This document shows positions 23,005-32,500 of a stretch of DNA of 32,500 nucleotides, piece after piece (position 1 is the first letter of the stretch; each line of letters starts with the position of its first letter). Origin of the DNA: Glandiceps talaboti (taxonomy: Eukaryota; Hemichordata; Enteropneusta; Spengelidae); assembly GCF_964340395.1 (NCBI RefSeq), contig NC_135570.1, positions 16,925,322 to 16,957,821 of the forward strand. The letters run 5' to 3'. The notes under the pieces are model-generated. The model did no database searches, was not told the origin of the DNA, and worked only from the letters and a program-made list of their open reading frames with translations. The position numbers and the translations under genes were made by a program.

Positions 23005-24119
23005 GTGGCCTGAGCTGTGATGTACTATAGTCATCATTTCGTGTACTTCTCTATAGTGGTCTGAGCTGTGATATACTATACTCGTCATTTCATGTACTTC
23101 TCTATAGTGGTCTGAGCTGTGATGTACTATAGTCATCATTTTGTGTACTTCTCTATAGTGGTCTGAGCTGTGATATACTATAGTCATCATTTCGTGTACT
23201 TCTCTATAGTGGTCTGAGCTGTGATATACTATAGTCATCATTTCGTGTACTTCTCTATAGTGGTCTGAGCTGTGATATACTATAGTCATCATTCCATGTA
23301 CTTCTCTATAGTGGTCTGAGCTGTGATATACTATCGTCATCATTTCGTGTACTTCTCTATAGTGGTCTGAGCTGTGATATACTATAGTCATCATTTCGTG
23401 TACTTCTCTATAGTGGTCTGAGCTGTGATGTACTATACTCATCATTTTGTGTACTTCTCTATAGTGGTCTGAGCTGTGATATACTATAGTCATCATTTCG
23501 TGTACTTCTCTATAGTGGTCTGAGCTGTGATGTACTATAGTCATCATTTCGTGTACTTCTCTATAGTGGTCTGAGCTGTGATATACTATAGTCATCATTT
23601 CATGTACTTCTCTATAGTGGTCTGAGCTGTGATATACTTTACTCATCATTTCATGTACTTCTCTATAGTGGTCTGAGCTGTGATATACTATAGTCATCAT
23701 TTCATGTACTTCTCTATAGTGGTCTGAGCTGTGATATACTATAGTCATCATTTTGTGTACTTCTCTATAGTGGTCTGAGCTGTGATGTACTATAGTCATC
23801 ATTTCGTGTACTTCTCTATAGTGGTCTGAGCTGTGATGTACTATACTCATCATTTTGTGTACTTCTCTATAGTGGTCTGAGCTGTGATATACTATAGTCA
23901 TCATTTCGTGTACTTCTCTATAGTGGTCTGAGCTGTGATGTACTATACTCATCATTTTGTGTACTTCTCTATAGTGGTCTGAGCTGTGATATACTATAGT
24001 CATCATTTCGTGTACTTCTCTATAGTGGTCTGAGCTGTGATGTACTATAGTCATCATTTTGTGTACTTCTCTATAGTGGTCTGAGCTGTGATGTACTATA
24101 CTCGTCATTTCGTGTACTT
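23005..24119. repeat. 51-bp minisatellite, 21 units plus 44 bp
   Basis: Exact 51-bp period (starts 23005 to 24076). The unit includes GTGGTCTGAGCTGTGATATA, CTATAGTCATCATTTCG and TGTACTTCTCTATA. Because 51 is divisible by three, one minus-strand frame stays open for 371 codons (22993-24108) as a 17-residue repeat (YREVHEMMTIVYHSSDH). There is no signal peptide or flanking coding sequence, and the main variable site is a CpG, so a real protein is doubtful. Confidence 0.95.
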
Positions 24120-25204
24120 TTGTCCTGCTTGTTCAACACTTTGTATGAAAAGTAGTTGATAAAGAATCTAAAGTTTAGAAAGTAATGGGGTATGGGAACA
24201 GATTGAGCTGTTTTGAGAACGAGATAGAAATCTTTTGTGATGATATGAAAATTACCCAGTGTTATTTATATATTGTCGCATGTCATATTCCCAGTGACAT
24301 CATAGATTCGTTTATCAATAGTTTATGAGGATATACTGCAGTGTACGTCAATCGTTAACTGCTGTCACAGATTTGAAAATAGCGAGTCTACTTCCTCCGC
24401 ACACTTTTTGGACTGTGCTTCCTCTTACTACAAACATGTACAGTGCTAGGCGAGGAACTAGTCACATTGTGTCGTGTCATATCATGTACGAGTATTTGTA
24501 AGGTCTTTTGTGTTTATCCCCCTCAGATTATCTACGATGACAAACGGTAAATCTAAGTATTCAGTGAACTCATAGATCACTCACATACAGACCTAACGCC
24601 GTTGTCAATTGTAGCCAGGACACAGTATTCGCTGACAGTTTACGTTTTACTTCATGTCATTCCCACGTACGTAAGACGTATGGGAACCAAAATTTAATGA
24701 TGTTTACTTGTTCAATTTAGATGTTGACTTGGATTTGCCAGGGTTGTAGTGGGAATCATTCGTAGCTGGTTTGGTAGCTTTATCGCGTGTCAGTCACGTG
24801 GATCAAAGGTAAACGATTGTGTTAGGCAAATAAAACATTGTAATATGACCAAATTCTGAATATTAATCAACCAGAACTCCCTTTTTCTACATTAGAGAAA
24901 AAGGAAATATTCTCTTCCATATTCTGGTAAAGTAAACTTTCGATGTTTTCATTTCTGTTGTGAATAGCGGGTAACAAGGGCAGTAGCGGTATGGAGTTAC
25001 AAGTGAGGGTTTGTGTCGCGTGTCTAGCAAAACGCGTTGCTAGTCACTTGTGTCAATTGCCAATTGACTCATAGAATTCAGGTGCACTAATACGCTGTTC
25101 CTTTAACAGATTGTCCTCCCACAGATATGCTAGTACCACGACTACTTTAAGGTAAAAATAACATAGAGGTACGCCATCAAACGAGAGGGCAGCTGGTCTA
25201 TACT
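24120..25204. other. Unique sequence upstream of a candidate exon
   Basis: No repeat. Possible features are CACGTG at about 24796, an inverted pair ACAAGTGA/TCACTTGT (24999-25006 and 25044-25051), a near-palindrome GTCAATTGCCAATTGAC (25052-25068), and a possible untranslated micro-exon ending about 25150 with an acceptor-like CTCCCACAG before it and GGTAAAAA after. All are weak. Confidence 0.25.
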
Positions 25205-25252
25205 ATGGAGCAGCCCTACTTCGACTTCACATCTGCTGACTACAGCCGACAG
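25205..25252 (+). CDS. Candidate first coding exon (16 codons)
   Basis: ATG in context TACTATGG opens MEQPYFDFTSADYSRQ, which ends CAG followed by GTGACA, a possible splice donor in phase 0. Codons are GC-ending (TAC, TTC, GAC, CAG), unlike the AT-rich surroundings. Without splicing the frame continues to TAA at 25295-25297. No matching downstream exon is identified in the window and the protein family is not recognised. The donor lacks G at +5, which weakens the call. Confidence 0.25.
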
Positions 25253-25297
25253 GTGACAATTGAGCCACCACCTGGCTGTTTTCTTGTTCGTCATTAA

Positions 25298-28230
25298 TAC
25301 CTATGTCAGAGGATGATGGCTGATAAATGGCAGTCCTGCTGTACTCTGCAAGTGTTGACACAGCGATCAGCCGAGGCACATGGTGAACAACATAAGTCGA
25401 TGGAATAAAACTAGTCCGGGAAAGTCTACCGGTATGCCGGACTGCATCACATTACTGGCTATCAATCCATCCGCGGGTTCCTCCAAACCGTATGTGGTAG
25501 TTGAATTCGGGAATAAAAACTTTTTTCTTTATAAATCCAAAGTCTATTTTGGAGGTTTATACATCATCGTATACAGTAGTCAGACTATACAGTATGTTTA
25601 TGTTTAATGGCTGTTTCTCTACCTGATGGCGTAGCATTTTCTTTTATAGTTTCGGTCGATATATATAATGTGGAGTAAAGAAAGCTAAGTTTGTTGTTTG
25701 TTGTTTTTGATAAAATCATATTACGTGTACTTATTACATGAGTCGTCAATACAATTATTGTATGTATCTTTGTATCTTTTAATTTTTAAAAACTATAAAT
25801 TAGATTAAATATAACTTTATTACAACCATATAGAAAATTAACAATTCTATTTGGGTACATAAGTGTAATAAAGATATTAAAGATGTTATTGAATGTAAAC
25901 AAACTGATAAACACAGCTACAAGAAAGAAACACGTCATCTCAGTCAGAGAGGAACACAAACAGTTATTAAAAGTAAAGTCACATCAATTAAATATATCAG
26001 CTGCCCCACACGGGACAAACGAAACGGCGGCGACACGCCCTCAACCAGTCTTAGAATGCGAATCTCCGTTGTAAATAATCCCTTGAGTTCAATAACCCCT
26101 ATACGAGGGAGAGGGTAAAAAACGGCAAAAACCTTCTAAAGGTACAGAATCGCGAATATCTGTTATATATGTACTATTACCGTACAAGAAAAGAAATGTG
26201 ATTTTGACGTGTGTCTGTGAATGTTCATCTTGTATAAAAAAAAACAGTCAATAGTTTGTCTTTAAAATCAAGTCTAGGTATAATGACTTGAAGTGAATGG
26301 CTCGTTATTTTTACGAGCTATAAGGTCCATTTCGTTCATTTTATTTATATCGTAACAGAGCTTTACATACATACATACATACATACATACGCGACAGACA
26401 CACGAACTCCATAAAATAACGCTACTAACAAAGCAACGCTCTGTGTGCCTTTAAAACCCTAGATATATAATAGGTTTTTTTTCTTTTGAAAGAAATAATA
26501 AGATTGCTATTATTTCCAAAGTAAATTTATTTGCGTATTAATATTCTTAATCTGTCTGATACTAGGGTCATAACATTTTATAGATGTTTAATGTACATAA
26601 TCTATTAAATTACTTAAAGACTTTCTCGTTAATTCGTTATTATTTCACTCCGGTGTTCATCCAACAACACTTTTCTCTCGCTTTGTTTGCATAGAATGCC
26701 TATTGTTCCTTATTGCTGACCTCGTTTCGCTCCAAACCCAAATTATTCCCATGTCTATTTTTTGATATTTTAGTATTTGAAATATGTATATGTCTTCACA
26801 AAATATGAATCCAGTGTCAGAATGCAATCAAGCTTAAGAGATGCGAGGGATGGTTAATTTTATAGGAGGTATCTAAAATTAATTTCATGTGCTATTTGCT
26901 TCTCCAAGTAATATTGACTTCACCATGACCATGGCATTGGAGCTTTCAGTACACAATCTCGCACCTTTTTAGTGTTTACCAAATATAAAGTAAACGTTGT
27001 TTTCAATTGCGACAGAGATTTCAAGTGGTTGATTCATGATTGTTTTGCTCACTTAGGAATACAACCAATGGAAATCAACTGTAACTTGGGTTTGGTTTCA
27101 CCGAGACTCTTAGCTGTGACACTTTGAAGTACTCCTAGAAGTGTTGTTTCATACTTCAAAGCAAGCATCGTGCTTCCTTGCAATCAACGAGTCTTGTGTT
27201 TCATTTTTTTTATCCCGTGAGAACGGCTTGACATCGTGGGCCTCACTTGTAAAGCAGCTGCTTCAACGATAGCAAGCAGTCAGCAAAGCGGCGAGCAGAC
27301 CGTGAGACGAGTCGCTCCCTCTTGCAACGCACTCTCGAACTCATAGGCAAAGACACGTCTGCGACTTTTAAACAAATAAAGGACACGAGTAAAATTGTTC
27401 AAGAAAATATATAGAAGTGTGTGTGGGCTATTTTCTGCACAGTGGCGGTACAAGCGCTAATGTTATGTCCCCACGTCGCTGTACAGGGTGGGAACTTTGA
27501 TGAACTGAGTTCTAAAAATGCGGGTCATGGGATAGGAGTGGAACCTTATACCACGTTCCTAATACTCAGAATCAGTATTGTTGGCTACCATAACAAAGAG
27601 TCCAGGTTTGCAGTAAATAAAACTGATGGCTGGTATTATTAGTTACACATTCATGATATTTATCTCATTACGCTAACAGTAGTGTTGCAAATTGGTGTCG
27701 ACATTGTTCGAATCTGTAAGGAGATGTTCATCAAATTGTAAACTTATATAAGTATGTTTGTTGTAAAATTTGTCACTAGTGACACAACACGAATTGCACC
27801 TGGTTTATACTGATCACAATTTTAACAGATGGTAACATGGAAGTGTCACAGTCGATACTCAAATCAATGTCTACACATCGTAAAGACACAATTTTAGCAT
27901 TGGACTTTATCATATGCAGATAAATATCAACCAACTTTTTTCCATCGTAGTTATAAATTGTATCAAACATCTGTGAGATATAATTTTGTATACAATAATA
28001 GGTAGACTTTAGTCATGATGTACTGTACATTTATGTGCATTCATCAAGTATATATTGATATACGTTTACTTTCTATCTTTCAACATACTGTATTTCAATA
28101 TCTGTTATCTTAAATATTTGCCTTATACAATGTTGTCGGGTGCCTTTTGTAATGTCGACCCTTAAAATATGGAATAGAAAAATTAAATGAGCAGCAATGA
28201 GAAAAGAGTAGAAATGTCTGCTTGCAGCTG
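25298..28230. other. Long unique stretch without a recognised gene
   Basis: Mostly AT-rich. It contains a short (CATA)n tract (about 26366-26390) and a more CpG-rich block at 27220-27490. Several frames of 60-75 codons (25380-25607, 25883-26074 and 27421-27642 on plus; 27776-27970 and 28073-28261 on minus) carry no motif and look like chance. Introns of a gene extending beyond the window are possible. Confidence 0.35.
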
Positions 28231-28235
28231 ATTTT

Positions 28236-28311
28236 GTCACGTGACGGTATTCGACCCACAACTAGGGAGATTTGGGTCGAGTAACCCATGGCAACAACAT
28301 CGACACGTGAC
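28236..28311. promoter_or_regulatory. X-box between two E-boxes
   Basis: The palindrome GTCACGTGAC (28236-28245), an RFX-type X-box GTAACCCATGGCAAC (28281-28295; half-sites GTAACC and GGCAAC with 3-nt spacing) and CACGTGAC (28304-28311) lie within 76 bp. RFX factors bind X-boxes, often at ciliary genes; bHLH-zip factors such as USF and MITF bind CACGTG. No adjacent exon is recognised, so function is inferred. Confidence 0.4.
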
Positions 28312-28996
28312 TAGCCAGGACACGCATTTTGATTGCATACAAAGAAACGGGTCTCTATTATTGAGTTGACTCCTGTTGATATACCAGACGGTTTATATTG
28401 AGGTCAGTCAATTCCGTTGATTAGAACAAACCGTGCTTCATACGATATACGTGACTATTTCTTAGATCAGTATACTATACTACATTATTCATGTTTTTTA
28501 TTCAAAGTGATTCGACTTCAGGTTCACCTTCTCTTATTTTGTATATGACATATATTTTGCATTTCAGTAAAAAGCCAGAAATATAGTTTGCTCACCAAGT
28601 ATATATTCTTTTACTTATATGTGATTTACTTTTGTTCTTCCCACATGTCATAGTGTACAAAGTTGAATCGTATACTTTTTTGCAGTGATATGACATTTAA
28701 TTACACTGTACACCATGAATTGCTGTTTCCTGTCAACTTAATGCTAGATTCTCACCTGAAATCATAAATAGTAGATAAAAATGGCGCTGCTATGTTGAAT
28801 GGAACTAACTTTAAGGTGATACGAACTATTCAAGATAGAGAGATGGATTACATGGGTTCCAAGTAAAAGTTTGGGTTGTCTCTTTCCGTCAATGGTAAGG
28901 CTTTCTTCTACTATCCGAGTCATCTTGATGCAGCGTATACTGACTATTCGTCGTTGTCGGCGCTCTTCCTAAAGACCAGCTTCATTTGAAACATTT
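28312..28996. other. Gene-less unique stretch
   Basis: AT-rich, with no gene, repeat or clear site recognised. Confidence 0.4.
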
Positions 28997-29114
28997 GATT
29001 TAGTGGCAGGTTTGTTGGGAATAATAAAAAATATTCGCGTCGTCGCACCAGTTTAGAAAAAAATTCCTTACCAGAAACAATTCTTATTATCCTCAACAAA
29101 CCTGTCACTAAATC
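28997..29114. repeat. Inverted repeat, 31-nt arms, 56-nt loop
   Basis: The left arm 28997-29027 (GATTTAGTGGCAGGTTTGTT and on) is the reverse complement of 29084-29114 with about three mismatches. The loop contains CGCG and a 16-nt block (ACCAGAAACAATTCTT) that partly overlaps the right arm and recurs at 29312-29327. It may be a structured RNA, a miRNA-like hairpin or a small foldback element. Confidence 0.6.
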
Positions 29115-29253
29115 TACTATGTATGGCAGTTACTGTACTTTTTATTTAGTACTTTAGAGCAAGTGTGTATGTGGGGACAGATGTCATTTGCAGTTGTCTT
29201 CACTGAAGTAGGGAGGGTTATTTTTGTGTTTCCCCCAGATCTGCAGACTGCAT

Positions 29254-29330
29254 GGGCGGAACAAACACACAAAGAAGACCGACGCGGGGGTATTTAAGTG
29301 AGCGCGCACTGACCAGAAACAATTCTTCCC
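29254..29330 (+). promoter_or_regulatory. Promoter-like block (GC-box and TATA-like)
   Basis: GGGCGG at about 29255, TATTTAAG at about 29291-29298, then GTGAGCGCGCACTGACC. Spacing would put a start site at about 29320. This is circumstantial; no transcript is identified downstream. Confidence 0.2.
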
Positions 29331-30192
29331 TTTTTTAGCCTTACCTCAATCTCGTTGACTTGATTACAATTTTCGAGTCCATATGAAATGTGATTTATGT
29401 TGTCATCTGCAACAAGGGTAACTAAAAATGCGTGTTTTTTATCTGTCCCCCCCCCCCTTTTTTTTTACCCCGTTTACCATCGCTTACTAGTGACTACTTG
29501 CATTGCTACTTGGAGAAGACGCAGCACGAATGGATAGAATGGTTGTCTTACCATTTCAGACGGATTTCTTTTTCTAGTCACGTGATTTTTGTACAGCTTC
29601 ACTGTTTGTATTCCTGTTTAGATATGTGCCCAAGGAAGGTCTCCTATGAGAGATAGAAACATCGGAAAGTTTTAACAAAAAAACAATAGAAAAGAATTAT
29701 TTCTCTCCAAACAAACTGTGATCAGTCATTTGACTCTTTTCATTGAAAACTGCATAAATCTTCAGATGTGATCTGTCACGTGACATGCTAGTTAGAACTC
29801 TGTTTTCTTGTGACTGACTGACTGATTGACTTGTATAGAACATATAGAACGGCCAACAACTTAACATTTGGCAATTTTCTGGTATTTCTTGTTTATACGT
29901 TATTACAAAACGAATATTCAGAAAACCCTAGTATTATATTTGAATAACTTCCAAACTTTCCAGCGGAAGCAAAGCCTGGACAAACAAATGACACCACACA
30001 GTTTTACAAACTACATGTACGTATATGATTCTCTGTTGGCAACATATTAATACAAAACTATATGAATTGGAAAGTACACGATATACCAAAGGCATTTATA
30101 TCAATGACTTACGTCTTACAGACCGAGGACAGTTTAGGACAATTCACAATACAAGGAAGGATACACACAAATTAAAAACTAACATAATGTTC
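29331..30192. other. Unique stretch with E-boxes
   Basis: A C-run followed by a T-run at about 29448-29466, CACGTG at about 29580, and a second full GTCACGTGAC palindrome at 29775-29784. No gene recognised. Confidence 0.35.
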
Positions 30193-30952
30193 AAATATAC
30201 ACCGTCATACACTGCCAGCAATATACACCGTCATGCAGTTCCGGCAATATACACCGTCATACACTACCAGCAATATACACCGTCATACACTGCCAGCAAT
30301 ATACACCGTCATGCAGTTCCGGCAATATACACCGTCATACACTACCAGCAATATACACCGTCATACACTACCAGCAATATACACCGTCATACACTACCAG
30401 CAATATACACCGTCATACACTACCAGCAATATACACCACCATACACTGCCAACAATATACACCGTCATACACTGCCAGCAATATACACCGTCATACATTG
30501 CCAGCAATATACACCGTCATACACTACCAGCAATATACACCGCCATACACTACCAGCAATATGCACCGTCATACACTGCCAGCAATATACACCACCATAC
30601 ACTACCAGCAATATACACCGTCATACACTACCAGCAATATACACCGTCATACACTGCCAGCAATATACACTGTCATACACTGCCAGCAATATACACCGTC
30701 ATACACTGCCAGCAATATACACTGTCATACACTGCCAGCAATATACACCGTCATACACTGCCGACAATGTACACCGTCATGCAGTTCTAGCAATATACAC
30801 CACCATACACTGCCAGCAATATACATCGTCATACACTGCCAGCAATATACATCGTCATGCAGTCCTGGCAATGTACGCCGTCATGCAGTTCTAGCAATAT
30901 ACACCGTTATACCGTTCCAGCAATATATACCGTCATACCGTTCAAGCAATAA
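30193..30952. repeat. 26-bp minisatellite, about 29 units
   Basis: The unit is CAATATACACCGTCATACAC followed by TACCAG or TGCCAG. Variants are GCAGTTCCGG/GCAGTTCTAG ends, CACTGTCAT, CACCACCAT and ACATCGTC. No stop codon occurs in any plus-strand phase of the unit, so three overlapping plus-strand frames (289, 185 and 166 codons) stay open. They all encode the same 26-residue repeat and are not genes. Confidence 0.96.
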
Positions 30953-32194
30953 CTTACACAGTACTTACGAGAATCATACACATGGCACTTCAACTTGAAG
31001 CCGATTATTCTAGGGAGCGATCAATTTTTTATGGCCGGGGGTGGGCTGTGACCTTTTTACGTGCCGTACTTAAATATAGTGACCCCCTGTAATTCATCCA
31101 CGTAAGAACTCCCCCCCCCCCGACAAACAAAAAAACATGCTGACACCCCCCCCCCCATCTGTTGACAAGAAACATTCTTCTTGTTCTTGCAGAAGACACT
31201 CTATTCTCAAAACATAATACCGCACACTGCATAGTTAATTTTCCATGTTACATTTTCAGTAATTTGAAGTGTATCTGGTAAATTGCTAACCAAAATCCAT
31301 TGCTTCACATGTATAAAGCTCTTTAGATAGGAACCCTATGAAAAGTATGATTGTCTGTTCACGGACATACAAAATATTCATGGTTTAGTAACCAAACGTT
31401 CTAGTGTATCTCTTAGATTGAATGAACTGTTACCATTATAGATTAATTCAGCTAATTGTAAAGTACAATATTAGAAATGGAGTTCATATAATTGTAAACC
31501 CATGTCAATAACTGTCAGTGTACACACGTTGACCAGTTTGCACTCTTCAAGGCAGTTGTTTGTCCTGTTCATAATTATTCAGTTTAATCACTGACTCAAA
31601 ACTCCCCTCCCTTCATTGACCAAACTGCTAATTTTAACGACAGGTTTTGAATAATGAAATGTGATGAATGTCATTGATTTCAAAAAAGAAATTTAAAAAT
31701 GTCCTAAAAAGGTTTTCTGTACTACAGCTGTTTCAGAACTAGATTATTAATTCAGTTCACTTACTTCTGACTATGTTGTCCAGTATATTGGTAACAACAT
31801 GATAGCCTTGATAATAAATACATTTAATACCAAGGAAATGTAATATTATGATCTGTTGACAAAATTTTACTCATAGTAAACAGTCACTAATATGGTGGAT
31901 ACTCGAATTAACATATTCCAGGGGAGATGTAAAATCTAAATTTCCTTATAACTTTGCACCGTGTCAGTACTATAGAAGTCCTGGCTACAGTAAATAGCCC
32001 TTTATTAGATCATCATCAAACAAGTCTGTGTTTATAACTTTGTTTATCAGTCATTCACATAATATATTTCTCTGAGAATCCGATTGATATTGTGTTCACC
32101 TTGGAGTATATTTCATTCTTGGTAGTTCATGGTGTAAAACAATAGCACGACAAAAGGGGGGGGGGTACATGTAACCTGATAACATGTATTAAAC
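30953..32194. other. Gene-less stretch starting with a C-tract repeat
   Basis: Positions 31030-31160 contain ATGGCCGGGGG, GTGACCCCC, TTCATCCACG, an 11-C run (31111-31121), ACAAACAAAAAAACATGC and another 11-C run (31146-31156). This resembles the blocks at 225-420 and, inverted, 4674-4746, so it is probably a dispersed repeat. The rest is unique with no recognised gene. Confidence 0.4.
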
Positions 32195-32389
32195 TTGGTG
32201 ATAATAATAATAATAATATTTATTTCTTATAGAGCGCATTACATTAAAAACAATCTCAATGCGCTGAACAAAAGTATAAAAGTATTTTAAAATGTACATA
32301 TACACAAGTATAAACAAAATATGAAACAGGATAAAAATACAAAGACACGGAATGACATTTAAAAAACAGAAATGTAAAAAAGTTAAAAA
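32195..32389 (-). mobile_element. LINE 3' tail with (ATT)n end
   Basis: Minus-strand 3' untranslated part of the LINE fragment that continues to the window edge. It contains TTCAGCGCATTGAG and GCGCTCTATAAGAAATAAAT, then an ATT run (32202-32218 on plus as ATA). This arrangement is typical of CR1/L2-like copies. Confidence 0.65.
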
Positions 32390-32500
32390 TTAATAATAAT
32401 GAGATCTAAAAAGATGATATTTTAAGGCAGATTTAAAACTGTTCAAAGTATGTGAAGAACGAAGACATGATGGCAGGGCATTCCAAGGGCGTGGGCCGCA
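32390..32500 (-). pseudogene. C-terminal tail of a second non-LTR retrotransposon ORF2, cut by window end
   Basis: The minus frame reads CGPRPWNALPSCLRSSHTLN, SFKSALKYHLFRSHYY and TAA (32390-32392). The W-N-x-LP, LR-x-x-x-TL-x-SFK-x-x-LK-x-HLF pattern matches the end of CR1/L2/Jockey-like RT proteins. It differs from the tail at 12140-12345, so it is a second family or a divergent copy. The rest lies beyond the window. Confidence 0.7.

Noticed and set aside
29432-29656. 74-residue plus-strand frame as a gene
   Set aside because: It begins in a C/T homopolymer run and has no recognisable domain.

Overview
This is eukaryotic, AT-rich, gene-poor DNA dominated by tandem repeats and retroelement remains. 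The mix of Penelope-like elements, a tRNA-SINE-like repeat, tails of non-LTR retrotransposons, long (TA)n, (CATA)n and (CAGA)n tracts and C-tract repeats suits a marine invertebrate metazoan. A hemichordate, amphioxus or lophotrochozoan would fit, but I cannot place it further. I see no bacterial operon, rRNA, CRISPR array or complete protein-coding gene. Almost all long open frames are simple repeats read as protein.

Left part (1-7.4 kb): a C-tract repeat, a (CAGA)n tract, a possible Penelope-like relic, then two 5'-truncated copies of one Penelope-like element (PLE), both on the minus strand (about 2.10-3.24 kb and 5.26-6.60 kb). Each copy keeps part of the reverse transcriptase and the whole GIY-YIG endonuclease region. 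Copy 1 is bordered on both sides by (TA)n, copy 2 on both sides by (CATA)n. Copy 2 also lies inside an interval bounded by inverted repeats of about 42 bp (4638-6748), and that interval splits a degenerate short tandem repeat, so three layers are nested.

Middle part (7.4-24.1 kb): seven unrelated minisatellites with units of 44, 40, 22, 28, 31, 43/46 and 51 bp. Several have higher-order structure (640 bp, 724 bp and 583 bp). Between them lie a LINE tail (12.14-12.44 kb), a SINE-like repeat (16.02-16.34 kb), a 355-bp fully palindromic foldback element (17.35-17.71 kb) and a 130-bp (TA)n tract.

Right part (24.1-32.5 kb): mostly unique sequence with weak gene signals. These are a candidate first coding exon (25205-25252), an X-box between two E-boxes (28236-28311), a promoter-like block (29254-29330) and a 118-nt inverted repeat (28997-29114). 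An eighth minisatellite (26 bp, 30.19-30.95 kb), a second C-tract repeat and the 3' tail of a second LINE at the window edge follow. No pathway can be assembled here; the interest lies in how the repeats arose, nested and decay.
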